In this document: positions 47,412 to 60,611 of the stretch, one piece after another
How positions within the stretch are numbered: the stretch's first letter is position 1
How the letters are laid out: each line of letters opens with the position of its first letter
From: Phoronis australis
Lineage: Eukaryota > Phoronida > Phoronidae
Length of the DNA stretch: 64,000 bases
Assembly: GCA_002633005.1 (NCBI GenBank)
Contig: NMRA01000468.1
Span: forward strand, 64,001 to 128,000
Direction: 5' to 3'
The notes under the pieces: generated by a model
What the model was told of the DNA's origin: nothing
The model's database searches: none
Seen by the model: the letters and a program-made list of their open reading frames with translations, nothing else
Made by a program: the position numbers and the translations under genes

Positions 47412-49093
47412 ACAAATGCATTATTTCACAAAGTCAGTCTGAACAATTGTGAATCGAAGATAATAAATCTAGGAAAAGTGATAATTTAAAGTTTGTAAGT
47501 TAACACAAACTTTAAAACGAAGGAATTATTGTCTGACTTTCATGGTAACTTCTTGGCGATAAAGGTCGCCAAACACAATTTGATGTCGTAAGCACACATA
47601 ATATTCGACTGACTATTGGGCGTGATTTATGGTCTCAGAAATAACTGACCACACCATGTCACCATGGTCATAGACTGTCTAGCTACAAAGTTACTAACTT
47701 GTGTGCTCATCATGGTCTTTTGGAATAATGAACTGCCAGTTCTTTGCAAGACCAAAAGTTACTTCTCATCAGAGTGTGGAACACGTTGAGACTTTTTGGT
47801 GTTTTTTGATGTTTTACAGTAACATTGTGCAATTTTAACTAAAGTGATTATACGCAATCACTGAATCTGACGTGTTACTGAGTACGACAATTTCAGTTCT
47901 TGCCAAGTCGAACTCACACATGATTTTCAATACAATTATGAACTTTCAAATGCACGATTATTTTCATTGTAGAAATTTTCATTTGTAGGCCTATACTAAC
48001 ACCATTCTAATTTTTACTTCCTGCACTAGCGGTTCAGTATATGAAATTGCGCACGTCTTGTAGTACAGGCTGCTTGTGTCTGAGACTCTAAACAAATTTA
48101 GTGTATGCAATGAGGATGTTCATTCAGCAAAAATCAAAAGGATGACGTTGGTTCTGTGGTGATTAGTGTTGAGTGTGGGTACTGCTGCTACTGATGAGGA
48201 ACCCACAAGTGAGATGAAACCCTCGACAAACCGTACTCTATCGGTGACTAGGTCTTGATGGTAGCTTTAACCTTCATGCTTCTGATTAGCTTTTCCTTGA
48301 ATTATGTGTATTGTAGTGACCACCTATTAGTAGTAGTCTTAGCATGACCTTCATCTTTGTCACCACAGAACAGTCTTAGGTCTGCCATATGGGTTATTGT
48401 ATCTGCCATGTGGGTTATTGTTTCTGAAGGCATTCGAACTGACGTATATATCAACATAATTTTGTATGTCTGAATTTGTTCAAATTGTTGGGAGCATTAT
48501 TATGGTTGCCTGCTTTCTTGCCAAATCTCTATGGGTTTAGATCAGGTGATGACCTTACAAAACTGTGATCAGTCTGACTTAGGCTTTGGTAAGTTGTAAT
48601 TCTTATTAATACGTGAATTTATTATCTATGTGAGACCACTGGGTGGCATTGACAGCGCTGAAGCCTTATCCAACTGGTATTTCTAATTTTTGTGTTATGA
48701 TTTACGACTGATTCATGAAGTTGCAACAAAAACTTTTGTGGGATCTCCTTGTGGTATTGCTCATCTGCCTAGATAATTATTGCGTTTTTGATTAAAAATG
48801 AGCGAATCAGCAACAAGAAATAGTTGACAACTCAGAGGGGTTGGTGGAAGTGGTCGCAACTTACTGTATGGACATAGTCCAGTGTCAAGCACTGTTTGAC
48901 TGCCTTGTGCAATGCAAGAGTTTTTGCCTTCAGTTTGAAATATTTTTGAAAATTATGTTACATAGTTTGTTGCGCACCACAGTGGAAAGGCGCCTATGCC
49001 TTCTAGAAGGGAACTTAACTCATGTGGTCTATATCATAAGACGTCCTCTGAAGGCTTGTGCAGTATGGCAGATTTTTGCTCCATAGGTACACT
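47412..49093. other. intergenic and 5' region of FKBP4-like gene
   Basis: AT-rich; no coding exon recognised. An acceptor (TGCTCCATAG) at 49,077-49,086 means a non-coding first exon and the promoter lie in or beyond this stretch. They could not be placed. Confidence 0.5.
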
Positions 49094-52000
49094 ATGTGTG
49101 ACCCTGTTGACCAATCGTTGGAGGACAATAAGCCTGCGGTGACCTCTGTTGACGTCACTCCTACACAAGATGGCGGTGTGCTGAAGGAAATCCAAAGGGA
49201 GGGAGAAGGAACAGAATGTCCAGGAGTTGGTGACAAAGTCTCCGTGCATTACGTGGGAACTCTGTTGGATGGCTCAAGGTTTGACTCCAGTCGAGACCGG
49301 GGACAAAAGTTTGAATTTGATTTGGGAAAAGGTGAGAATGTGTACAATTCGGCTGGGTGTGTCGGCTGTTTTGTCAGCGGTCAGTAATCCATAACGCAAA
49401 AATGTATCATAAACATCTTAAATGTCAATTGTCATATAGTGTTTGATTTTAATTTATTTCTGTTTCTGTTGACAAAGGACGTTATTATATCCGAAAATTT
49501 CAGTTGATCCATTCTTGTTTTGTTTACCTATTTATATTCTCTATTTCTAAACTTAGTCTGCTGAGACCACAGACACGACATCTGATATGAAAACTATTTC
49601 GAAAGCTTTCATTGAGACATTTCATTATTTTTTACACCCAAACAAGATCAAGGCTTGTCGAAAGCTACATCACTCTTTAGCTGACTTCTGTGAAAGGTGT
49701 TATTTATTTCCAGGCAGTGTGATCAAAGCATGGGACCTGGGTGTTGCTACGATGAGAAAGGGCGAAGTGGCTAAACTGACATGTCGTGCAGACTACGCAT
49801 ATGGCGAGAGAGGAAGCCCTCCCAAGATTCCTGCGAATGCTACACTGGTGTTTGAAGTAGAGCTGTTCAGTTGGAAAAGTGGTAATTGGTTATGGACTCG
49901 TATTTGAAATTGGGATAAATTGAGAATGAGGCATGCGATGTTTACCGACTACAAGACTTGATATCAAGTTAAGCAAAAAAGCACACTCGTTCACAGTGCT
50001 AGTTGTTACATGGTGGCGTCACACTAGTTCACAGTGCTAGTGGTTACATGGTGGTGTCACACTAGTTCACAGTGCTAGTGGTTACATGGTGGCGTCACAC
50101 TAGTTCACAGTGCTAGTGGTTACATGGTGGCGTCACACTCGTTCACAGTGCTAGTGGTTACATGGTGGCGTCACACTAGTTCACAGTGCTAGTGGTTACA
50201 TGGTGGCTTCACACTCGTTCACAGTGCTAGTGGTTACATGGTGGCTTCACACTAGTTCACAGTGCTAGTGGTTACATGGTGACGTCTCTAAAACTGGAGC
50301 TACAATCCTCTTAACCTCAGTTCCGCGCTAGCAAACAACTATTTTGCTGTACAAATTCCATCCTGGCACCCCAAAGTCCCAATCGCTCACCAAATGCACT
50401 CAATATCGGGAGACCAAACTCCAGCATTGGTCCAGATAAGGAATCGTGTTACCATGCATGTAGATGGGTTACCAGGTATGGATTATTTCCGGCGTGTGCT
50501 TGTGTGTAGTTTAGGGGGGCAAGCCTGACATTTGTGAGCGGGTTTGGTTTTTCGTTTTCCTGGACTATGGTTTAGGAGGATTGAAGCTGGAATTTACAGT
50601 CACGGACATAGAATGGTTTCCAGCCCCTCATCTTGAGTCAGTGTAAGTTATTGTTGACACTGGCTTCAAGCTATGAGTTTTGGTCACATTTTCATTATTA
50701 TTTGCGCCATGAAGAGATTGTCATTTAGACTGTTATGGGCATTTTTTTAAATTTGTGACATAGATTTGAATTCAAATACAGCAGCTGCAATTTCATGAGG
50801 TGGCTCAAAATGGGAACATGATATGTTGTCGTGTGTACCATGTTCTGAAGGCATGATGAGAACACTGTTGTTCATACTTTTTGGCAAAACATTTTAGAAA
50901 GAAATTTTCAGACATCAGCATGTTTCACTGCTGCTACTTTAGCGCTGTCCTGTCAGACTTTCGTAAATGTTCTCCCTTCAATATCCATTTAGGGGAAGAC
51001 ATTTCACCGCAAAAAGATGAAAGTATTGTACGGCATGTGTTGAAGCAGGGAGATGGATGGAAAACACCAAACGACGGAGCGTCAGTTAAAGGTACGTGAT
51101 CATTTCCATCATGCGAGACTGTGACAACTTGCCTTGCATTATGGGTCTTCCGAATGTGAATAGCAGGGAGTGTGAAAGAATTTGCTACTCATTTTTGGTT
51201 AATATGTCGACACTTTGAATCGTTGTTTCATACGTGTGGGACCGTTGGGAAATGTTTAAAGGTGTCAAAAGGGCATGTGACCATTTTTGCTTTTACTTTA
51301 AAGTAAAAATAGGTCTCTGGTTATCTTGGAGAGACATTCATCCGTGTTTATTACTGTACACCCAGCGTGTATTTACTGTCCATGGGACGCCCTAGCAAAA
51401 TGTCCCGTGTATTGGGTTTGCATTCACTGCAATTGAACAAACATGTTAATCCTATTCGCCTATGCAGGTTATTCATGTCTGCTCAGTGAAAACGAATGCA
51501 GAACCAAGATGGGGACACTTTGCTGGGGTCTTTATGTCACTTTCAGTTGTTCCATATATAGTACGTTTGTACCAAATGAAAACAGCAATTAAACAGATGT
51601 CTCATGGAGATAAACCTGTGATCTGCATTTTTGCTAAGGGTAACATCAAAAACGGCTCCTTTCCCCTTTAAAAGTGAGACAGTATCTACCTTCGGTGCCC
51701 CAAGAACCTGTACCTCCATGACGATATGTGTTGGAATAGCTCAGCTGGAAAAACATAATGTCTGTCAACTCCACCTGGCCTGGACGTACTACGATTTTTG
51801 AAAATTAGTGGGCTAAAAATTCTCCAATTTTGAACAGTCACTAATGATTTCTCAAATATCAGACACTATTTTGTATTAGCAGAGTTTGAAAATAGACTAG
51901 TTAGTGCACAGCATTGTCAACACACACCAACGGAACATTTTCATTCAGACCCCTGTGCCTAAATATGTGCAGTATCACTGAGCCGTGAATGTCTATAATT

Positions 52001-55000
52001 ATACAACATTTCACCAAGTTAGGGATATTGATGGTCTTATTTACCACTTTTATCTAGCCACAACTGAATTTTTTGGAAAAGTAACGATAATTTCTTTTCT
52101 TTGTCTGTTTCAGTGCATATTATCGGTCGGCACAACGATCAGACTTTTGAAGACCGTGAACTCGAATTCAACATCGGTGAGGGCTTTGAGCATGGAGTCG
52201 TCGAGGGTGTAGAGATTGCGCTCAAGAAGTTTAAAAAAGGCGAAAGGTCAAAGATAGTTATAAAATCTGGGTACGCATTCGGGGTAGAGGGTAATGCGGA
52301 CTACAACATTCCTGGAAACGAAGTTGTGCAGTACGAGTTGACATTGCTTGAGTTTGAAAAGGTGAGTTTGTTTAGTGATCTTTGTTACACTTGTCAATTC
52401 TAGTCGACTAGCAAATGTCAAAACTTTGTTCTTATTACCGAGTGAGCCCTTTTTAATTTGATGCTGGTAATACCGTGACTGGTGATGTTTTTTGGACGTC
52501 TTTTACAAAAGTGATGCCCCCTAGGTGCAATTTTGTTTTTCTCCCATCCCTAGTTGTTTCCCCGAAACCCCTTTTATGAAATTAGGCAAGTGTATTTCTA
52601 TGAATGTGACCACTGATGAGTACAACTTTCAAGTATATACGACTATTGTTGTGCTCCTAGTGGCAATTTCATTTTCAACGTTTTCCACTTTCTTTAGAAT
52701 TCCTTGACTAATTTTCATAAATTTCCAGAAGTACCTTTGAAAAGGGAGAACACTGCTTTTCTGCTTTAAATAATCTTAAAAATTCGGTCTCAGAGAGTGT
52801 AACTAATTTATTCAATTTTCTGTTTTTGTCACTGTTTTGTTGTGATGATAACGCATAGTGTAAGGGTCACACTACAGATTTGTTATGGATTTTGTCATAG
52901 GCAAAAGAATCATGGGAAATGGATGCCGAAGAAAAACTTGAGCAATCAGAGGTTGTGAAGACGAAGGGAACTAATCTATTCAAGGTAATGTCAATGTGAG
53001 AATACAGTGAAGTGGAACTTACTCCAACTCAAGAGGTGGACACAATATGACTGCTGTATTCATGATCATAGTCCCTCACTTACAAATAGGGTTCATGGCC
53101 CCCATAAACTCTGTTTGTGAACTTGTGCCCATAGTCACAAACACACTCACCAACTGCCAAACCACGGCGCCGTACTCGCAAAATATGGCTTACGCATCCA
53201 AATTTAGGTCACGTGCTCGCAAACATGGCGACTGCACAGTTCGCTGTACATATGAGACGTGATTATAAGTTAGGAGTTACGTAGGTTTGTTAGTGCGACA
53301 GTCATGTTGTTTCCACCCCTTGAGTGGATGAAAATGTTTCGGTTTTACAATGTTTCGGTTAAAAAGTAACTTGTTGCCTTGAGAATTGTAGCCATGAAAA
53401 TGACATGATCTCAGTCTATTTTTCTATCAATTGGTGTGCAGAAATTCTCATTTAACTTTTAGATTTTTACCCAACACAGTATGAAACCTCTCTCCTTAAG
53501 TTACTCCTGCAACTTGAACTGACGCACAGACAGATGGTGTTATGACATTCTCTTCATGTGTTTTATAACCACAGGCTGGAAAATTCAAACTAGCCATCAC
53601 GCAATACACGAAAATTGTTGACTGGTTGAAAGACGAGTCGGGATTGTCAGACGAACAGGAGGCGAAACGCAAGACTCTGCTATTAGCTGGTCATCTCAAC
53701 ATGGCGTTGTGTTACCTCAAGACCAACGACCAGTTCCATGCAATCAAGTCCTGTGACGAGGCACTCAAGCTGGACCAGAAGAGTGAGAAGGGACTGTTCC
53801 GCAGGGGCCAGGTAGGGGCTGGTTGATGTAGGGACGTGACTACCACGTTGTGGAGTTGAGCTAACATGTATTCAGAAAGTGATTGGAACAGACCGGTTTG
53901 TTGGGGTAGTTCTTCACTCATTTAGCAGACAATACGGCGCACAAGTGCAATTTGTCAAAATTCTCAAATAAAATAAAATCAAGAAAATTCCAGTTTATCA
54001 TTAGCTTGGTTGGTGCTGTGTAGATGTCGTAAAGTAACTTTTGGCTAAGTTTCCATTATTTGCAACATGCAAATCGACCGTTAGAAGACAGAAAAATGAC
54101 AATTTTGGCAATAATATAAATCAAGCATCTTTGTTCATGGTATACAGTTATTGTGCCTTATGACATACAAAGCCACATCACACAATATTACCTATTGTAT
54201 AGTTTCAAAGCAATTAAGCTAGCTTTGGCGTGGCCCACTGTCTGGTGCGTTCTTGCAGAAAAAGCTACTGTTCACTCGTGGTTTGTGTGTGTGTGTGTGT
54301 GCATGTGTAGTGTGGTTGGTGAGTTGGTAAGATTTGTTATCCAGTAGCGGTGTTTCCTGTTCCCATGTTTTATGTCACGCATTCATTGTGTTACATTGAA
54401 TGATGAGACTAAATAGTCGAGAATGCTCGTTACCTCAACAAAGGGCTGTAATGAACAGTTAAAATTATGCAATACGAAGGAAAGTTGTGTTTTAAACCAC
54501 CAAAACATCTTCATGAGGTTTTGTATCAAAAATTGACCTTTTGAGCTAAAGAGGCTTAAGATTATCCCATTAGAGCAGTTTTTGTAGATCTCTAAGGAGT
54601 TAGGATAACATATTTTTCTGGTGATTTTGAATGAATTGGTAACTAGTCGGGTAATCATCCCTTTCACGTCCATTGTAGGCTTACTTGGAATGTAACGAGT
54701 TCGAAAAGGCCGTGGCTGATTTCAAAAAAGTTCTTGAGATTGACCCTGAAAACAAAACTGCCAAAAACAAGTTGACTGTCGCACAACACAAAATAAAACA
54801 GCAACGAGAGAAGGATAAGAGAACGTATGCTGGAATGTTCACAAAGTTTGCTGCAGCCGACGCAAAAGTAAGTGACCTCTGTTGGGAGGAGATGTTTTTT
54901 CTAGATTTGTCATAAGCCATTTGCTTTGTTCGTGACATTTTTGATGAATGTTTTCAGCTTGTCTTTTTATTCAGAAAATACTTCAAACGGTCAACCAAAA

Positions 55001-56804
55001 GCCTTGTGGATCAACTCTTAAAACACAAGCCTGGGAACACATAGGGGTCACAAAGGTCATCTGTGCTCTAGTGCCATTCTCTTGCTCATTTATATCTGTG
55101 CATGCCAGTCAAAGGACTATCACCAATTGTACAGTCACAAATGTATCACGCTTTTACGGTTATCCAAGACATTTTTGATATATTAGCAAAGAACTTGAAA
55201 CTCGGATTGTCTCAAACTTGTGGTTAAAAGTGGCAAATATGATTACTTGAACTCAACTGAATGTGTATATCGAGCATTCACGTTATTCATATCACGGTCG
55301 TGACTCGTGTGTGTTATTTCAAGAAATCCAGTCACGAGAGCCGATCCGCAGCACTAGAGGAGCCTATTGGCGAGTGGTCGAATGAGATGGCAGAGGGCAT
55401 GATGCCTCTTCAGGAGGAAGTGGCGGCCTTTGGCGAACAAATGCCCGAACGTGCCCCCACGGGTCTTAACAATGTTATAGAGGAGTGACAATCTCGAGGT
55501 TAGAATGTAGGGCTTGTTATTGAGTTTTTAAAGCCCAGTGCAGCACCCTGAGTTGTTGTCTTCACTTTCTGTTCACCTGGGCATGGAATATAATCTTTTT
55601 ACTCAAAATCAAACTCAAAAATATATTTGTCATTTTCCGTTCTCCTTTAATACAAACTTAAGACAATTAGTTATAGGAATGTTTAGCACTACGTTGTTAT
55701 GATGTTTTGGACCCAATCTTACGCCATGTCTATTCTTATTTCCGGGTTTAAATTGCGTCATCTACTGCCATGACACGTTATCACTAAACATCATGGATTA
55801 CTCAAATCACTGTTTAATACAAATTCACTCTTGATGATCTCTAGAGTCGAGCTAAAAACTCGAGTAAACACTTCATTTCGAGTAAAAACTCCAGATTTCG
55901 ATTTCACGTGTATAGCTTTAATGCGAATGTCATCAAATGCTGCAAAATAACATAATACATTTACCCATGTAAACAATAAGGTGCATGAGCACAGAACACA
56001 GAACCGTTACTAGGAGTTCATACCAATGTAGAAAGGAAAATGTTAGAAATTATTTCAAGTTCAATTTCGTGTAACAAGATTAGACAATGAGCCGTGATTT
56101 CTTGTAATGCCTTCTGTTCATGCCTGGAAGTATTATGTTGAAAGTGAACAGCCTTACTGGGGAAAGGCAGTGTTTGTTTCAACACAGTTTTTGGAGTAAG
56201 AACTTGGCTGTGGTTGAGTTAAATTTAGGCAACATTGTTGATCAGGCAGTTTGGTACTTGGGTCTTCGTTAACATTCATGACAAAATAGTTTTGTTGGCC
56301 TACAGAAACATCCAGATTTCCCAGGCATTCTAAATATGGTCTTCTGTACGCCATTTTGTTTTTGGGGTGGAACTCTATGTCAAGGTTTTTCTACAGTGGC
56401 TAACTAGGACGTTATTTTCCAGGAGATCAAATGTAGATTAATGATTGCTCCTGTGATAAGATGCTCCATTGTAAAGTTGTATTTCAGTTTCAATATGACC
56501 TCTGAAACGGTGCTGGTGGGCTTTGAAAAGATTTTTTAAGTTGTAGAATTTGGCATCATTGTAACTCTGTTGCAAAAGCATTTTGTAGTGTTGCTGTGTT
56601 TAAAAAAATTGGTTTTCTTTTTCGTTTTCAGAGAAATGATTATTTCGTTTTATTCACGGTGTTGATTGCTCTGCATTATTCAATTTCTGTTATTTGTAGA
56701 AAAAGACTGAAGACGAGTCTACAGCCAAAGAAAATGGCAGTGAATCACATGAATCTGATGGAGCTGCCCCCTGCAGTGAGGGTACAATGGACACGGGTGC
56801 CTAG
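49094..56804 (+). CDS. FKBP4: FKBP4/FKBP52-type immunophilin co-chaperone
   Basis: Exons 49094-49331, 49714-49881, 50993-51091, 52114-52361, 52901-52984, 53575-53811 and 54679-54867 encode 421 residues. A last exon at 55324-55488 (total 475 aa) or 56700-56804 (455 aa) completes the frame. The first FKBP domain keeps the peptidyl-prolyl isomerase pocket ([37 protein letters not shown]). The second (VHIIGRHN to ELTLLEFEK) is diverged, as usual. [15 protein letters not shown] opens the TPR region ([35 protein letters not shown]) that in this family docks the Hsp90 EEVD tail. The ATG lies just after an acceptor, so it is the start. FKBP52 acts in steroid-receptor-Hsp90 complexes and microtubule transport in vertebrates; here it is an Hsp90 co-chaperone by homology. 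Introns hold a 38-bp minisatellite and a modular repeat. Confidence 0.95.
49982..50285 (+). repeat. 38-bp minisatellite, 8 units
   Basis: Eight near-identical copies of a unit reading CACACTAGTTCACAGTGC then TAGTGGTTACATGGTGGCGT, with scattered single-base variants, in intron 2 of the FKBP4-like gene. Confidence 0.97.
52505..52760. repeat. modular dispersed repeat, copy 3
   Basis: Contains GCCCCCTAGGTGCAATTTTG, CTCCTAGTGGCAATTTCATT and a TTTTCATAAATTT motif, matching modules of copies 1, 2 and 4. It lies in intron 4 of the FKBP4-like gene. Confidence 0.6.
55324..55488 (+). CDS. FKBP4: FKBP4 candidate last exon a
   Basis: After acceptor GTTATTTCAAG, 54 codons continue exon 7 in phase 0 to [23 protein letters not shown], then [20 protein letters not shown] and a short acidic end. 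The G-E-W-S phrase recalls, from memory, C-termini of arthropod FKBP59 proteins, supporting this as the ancestral C-terminus. It is probably mutually exclusive with the exon at 56700-56804. Confidence 0.8.
   Translation, partial: KSSHESRSAALEEPIGEWSNEMAEGMMPLQEEVAAFGEQMPERAPTGLNNVIEE
56700..56804 (+). CDS. FKBP4: FKBP4 candidate alternative last exon b
   Basis: After acceptor TTATTTGTAG, 34 codons continue exon 7 in phase 0 to [23 protein letters not shown], then a short Gly/Ala/Met tail. This acidic, Ser-rich tail resembles the disordered C-termini of vertebrate FKBP52. Use of this exon would skip exon a and remove its G-E-W-S segment. Confidence 0.65.
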   Translation, partial: KKTEDESTAKENGSESHESDGAAPCSEGTMDTGA

Positions 56805-58469
56805 TCACTGTAAACGTACCTCAAAATAGTGAATAGGATATAGAGTTTTGCTATGATCAATAGTTAATTGCATACTGACTGTGTACCATGTAGGTTATCC
56901 TATGAATGTGGATTAATGTCATTTTTACTTAGCTTCTGCAAAATTATGCCTTGCCCTGTAGTGATTTTCGTATTAGTTTTGGAAAATTTGCAATTGTTCA
57001 TGTATCACAGGTTACGAAAAATTAACTCACATTGCATTTTAATTATGCTATTCTTGATCTTCATGCCGTCTGGTGGTCACATCCTCCTTAAAAAGATTAC
57101 CGAGTCCACATCAGCTGAGACCTGGAAGTCTGTGGTCGTTGTACAGACTCTTTAGTGCACGGAGTAATCAAGACCATGCTTTGACCTCAAATGAAACCAA
57201 ATCCGACCTGTTTCAGTGAATGCATTCTGTGTTAAGTCTTGACTGTAAAGGAATATGGATGTATTCCATGTTAGTGAGTATCTACAAAATGTATCTGTAT
57301 CTGAGTTATAATTACATTCTGGAGTATTTGTATATATTGTATTATGTAGCCTTGTCCAAACATTATGTTTTATCTGTCTCATCTGTAGATTTCCATGTGT
57401 TCATCTTCCAGTGCCGTATGTTTTAAGGAAACTATTGATGTCTATTTTGAGATTTTATAAACTCATTTTGAATAAGTAAGGTTAAAGTTGAACTGACAGT
57501 CACACCGGCTGGTCAGAATAGCCAAGTTCAAACTGAAATGTAGTAAGAATGATGTCGTTTGTTGAGCCAAAAATAGCACATATGGCCTCCATCCCATCCA
57601 CAGCATATCCATAGAAAACACTAACTTGCATAGTAAACTAACCGCATTTAATGTTTGTTCATAGGCTAAAACTAGCGTGAGTGTCTTTTTAATATCAATA
57701 TCCTTTGATAAATGTTTATTTCCCCTTTGTGTGACAAAAGAATTTGCAATTTTACGAAACGTTGTGTACTCTCAGGTCGTGGTTTCTGTTGTGTCTTTTC
57801 ATGAGTGTACAAGTAGATTGCTGCTGTTCATAGGCAGAAAATTTTTCTGCAATTTTGTATTTTTAGCATAAGTTGTGAACACGAGATCGATTCTTTGCCA
57901 TAATACTAAGATGGCATATTTTGTATGGTGTGCCATTTCATCACATGGGCGGCGCCCCGTAAGGGACATTTTTTCAGTTCTGTGCCGCCCATGGTCTATG
58001 AACAGTGCACCACACTTTTTTCAGTGCTGCACCGCCCGTGCATCATGTGTGTAATTCTGTCATTGACGTGTTTTGCAATATTCTGTTTGTCTGTAATGTG
58101 TGTACTATCAAAATAGCAATTTGTTAATGTTTATTTTTTTGGAATTATGTGACAAAGTGATCACTTTATGTGACTGGATCATTGTTTACAATAGAGCAGC
58201 TCAAACTAAAACTTCTTGATTGAATTTCATAGGTCATGAACTACCCTGGGATGTGTTATGGGCCTATACTTAAAAGTATTGACATTCAGACCTAATCACC
58301 CAGATAAGTGAAGTCTAGTCTCCCTATTCTGTTGCTCAGGCAGTTTCCTCAGTATAGGTTGAGTCATATCAAAGAAAATGTTGCAGTGCCCCTATTTCTC
58401 TTTTAACACATTTTTTAGCATTACAATTGTGAAAAAAGTTCAAATTTCAATGACTGGTTTAGTTTTTAT
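56805..58469. other. FKBP4 3' UTR or intergenic, no gene recognised
   Basis: AT-rich, with short frames only. No clear AATAAA was seen soon after the stop at 56,804. It contains a small inverted-repeat relic (next entry). Confidence 0.4.
57942..57994. mobile_element. short CATGGGCGGCG inverted-repeat relic
   Basis: ACATGGGCGGCGCCCC and CTGTGCCGCCCATGGT form inverted ends 53 bp apart. Single ends (CAGTGCTGCRCCGCCC) also occur at 4,802, 38,516, 47,318 and 58,022, indicating a dispersed MITE family reduced to termini. Confidence 0.55.
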
Positions 58470-59090
58470 GCATCCACGCATTTATATATGTGCATTTTGC
58501 CTGTCGATATCCGCTGTGCCCTCTAGTGGCAATTTAAATTTTTTATGTTCACCTTTGTATGGAGTTCCTTCGGCGAATTTTCATGAAATTTAGCAAATAC
58601 ATAGCATTTAAAGAGACAACGATGTCTTCTTACTTATGGACGAATTAGACGTATTCTGCGTCACTTAGTAGCGTTCTTACTGTTTTCGAATCTCGTTTCT
58701 GGTGATTGCCTCTTGGCCAAACCACGTTACAGATGATTACGAAAACTGGTATGTGTGTTTCCACTGGGAGGAGGACTACTGACAAGGATTTTTAGAAGGC
58801 TCGGAGTACTGTGGCACTTAGTAGCAGTTTTTTTTGCGTCTATGGCTGTATCTAATAAATGCCTTGCAGGAACTCCATCAAATTTGACTTGTCACAACTG
58901 CTGGGTGCTACTTTTGGACGGATCCCAGGACTACTTTGTCCTAAACTAATAACAGTTTTCCTCTATATCTTTGTTGTCCTTGAAAGGTTTACCCGAAATT
59001 TGGCAAATAGGTTTCTATTAAGGAGACGGTGACATTCTGCCATTTTCGGATAAATTCGAAGTATTGTGCTCCAGATGGATATTTCTATCG
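58470..59090. repeat. modular dispersed repeat, copy 4 (longest)
   Basis: Successive modules each carry a TTTTCATGAAATTT-like motif and a C-x-TAGTGGCA-like motif (GCCCTCTAGTGGCAATTT, CACTTAGTAGCGTT, GCACTTAGTAGCAGTTTT). The order parallels copy 1 at 7,571. Confidence 0.65.
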
Positions 59091-60538
59091 CTTGATATGT
59101 TGTCCTGACATCCCCATATTCCTTGTCCGATCTAATACATCAGTACAACTAAAATGCAGCCGATACTAAAACGTGTTACAACGAGCTCAAAATGACACAG
59201 ATGTCGCTGGTGGTGAACTGTGGTAGCATAAGTGTAAGCCAGACCAAAATGTGCTCAGTTTTGGGAGTAAATACACCTGTATCATGCTGTATTGAGTATT
59301 ATATCGTCTCGTGGAACGCCCCCTCACGGAAATGTCTGCTTAACTGACCATTTAGAACGCAGCATTATTGACACACCTTCTTTTCCAAGCCGCCATTTTA
59401 CCCGACAAACAACACGTTGCCGGGTAAAACTTATTGTTTGTCAGTCGACATTACGCAAGAGGGCGGAGCTTGCGATAGGTCAATTATAAATTGGCCGTTC
59501 TGTTACGCCGCGAAAGGGATTATCACATTTCCGACGTTTGCTTCGGTGATTGTTAAAAACTCGCGAGAAATAATCCTGAGGTTATAACTACTGAAGATGA
59601 ACTCAGTTATGAATTATTTCACATAAACGAATAAATTTAAGTTAGTGTAAGGCCGAGCCTCCGGATCAATCTGGCATTGCAGTGGGGGATGTCGGGACTT
59701 ACGGAGTGCTTTCAGAAACTAATCCGCATGGGAGCTGCGACGTTGGCCAAGGCGCCAGGACAGACACCAGGGGTGTCCTGGGGCATAAATTATTGCTCCA
59801 TACTACAAGTAATTTGTAAAGAATAAAGTCCTATGTTATATACAACAAATCATTTTTGTACAAAACCCTGTTACAGCTCCTAGTATGTGAACCTTGCGCT
59901 TTCTTTAGATAACAAAATTATTATTATATGATAGATTCATTGTCCACACACCCATTACCTCGACGGACACATTTTGAACTAGTGAGAGGAATAGTTGCCT
60001 CCTCGGCGCAATCCTGGGTACGGGCCTGTGTATGCCTGCGGCATCCAGCGAGAGCCTAATCAAATGGCCATATGAAAGACCTCGTCGTCGTTGGCCTAAT
60101 AATACGTACAATACACAGCCAGTCTCCGCCCGGTTGCGCCAAACGGTCACGATGATAGGGACACTTCTAAATTTACCTAATAAATACTATTTCTGTATAT
60201 CATGAACGTCTTTGTGTATTCACAGATGTTATGTTTCTTATATGGACTCCTGTTTGACAAAAAGCTGAATATTTTCAAAAAACAACGTGAGAACTGTGAG
60301 ACCTTTTTTCAATAAATATAGGGACTTTTCCCGTTAATTAAGATCGTTACATAAAAAATTCTATGATTTATTTTCAATGATACTAATAATTCAATCTATA
60401 GTTTATTTAGGTGAACATTAAACCTTAAAACTGTGTTAGGAACGAAAACAAAACATTATATGGTTGGTTGCCACAAATGCTGTAAAGGGTAAAGGAGCAA
60501 TTGTTGAGTGTGGCCTATTTCACATACAGGGTATTGTA
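59091..60538. other. intergenic, no gene recognised
   Basis: Frames here lack motif or splice support. A minus-strand 81-codon frame at 59,905-60,150 could be transposon debris but matches nothing I recognise. Confidence 0.4.
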
Positions 60539-60611
60539 GGGCGCGTGGCCCAATGGACAAGGCGCCTGACTACGGATCAGGAGATTCCAGGTTCGACTCC
60601 TGGCGTGCTCG
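60539..60611 (+). tRNA. trnR-ACG: tRNA-Arg (ACG)
   Basis: A 73-nt cloverleaf: acceptor GGGCGCG pairs with CGTGCTC plus discriminator G. The anticodon arm CCTGA-CTACGGA-TCAGG gives anticodon ACG. Box A (TGGCCCAATGG) and box B (GGTTCGACTCC) are intact. There is no intron, and a T run at 60,614 acts as a pol III terminator. Confidence 0.95.
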
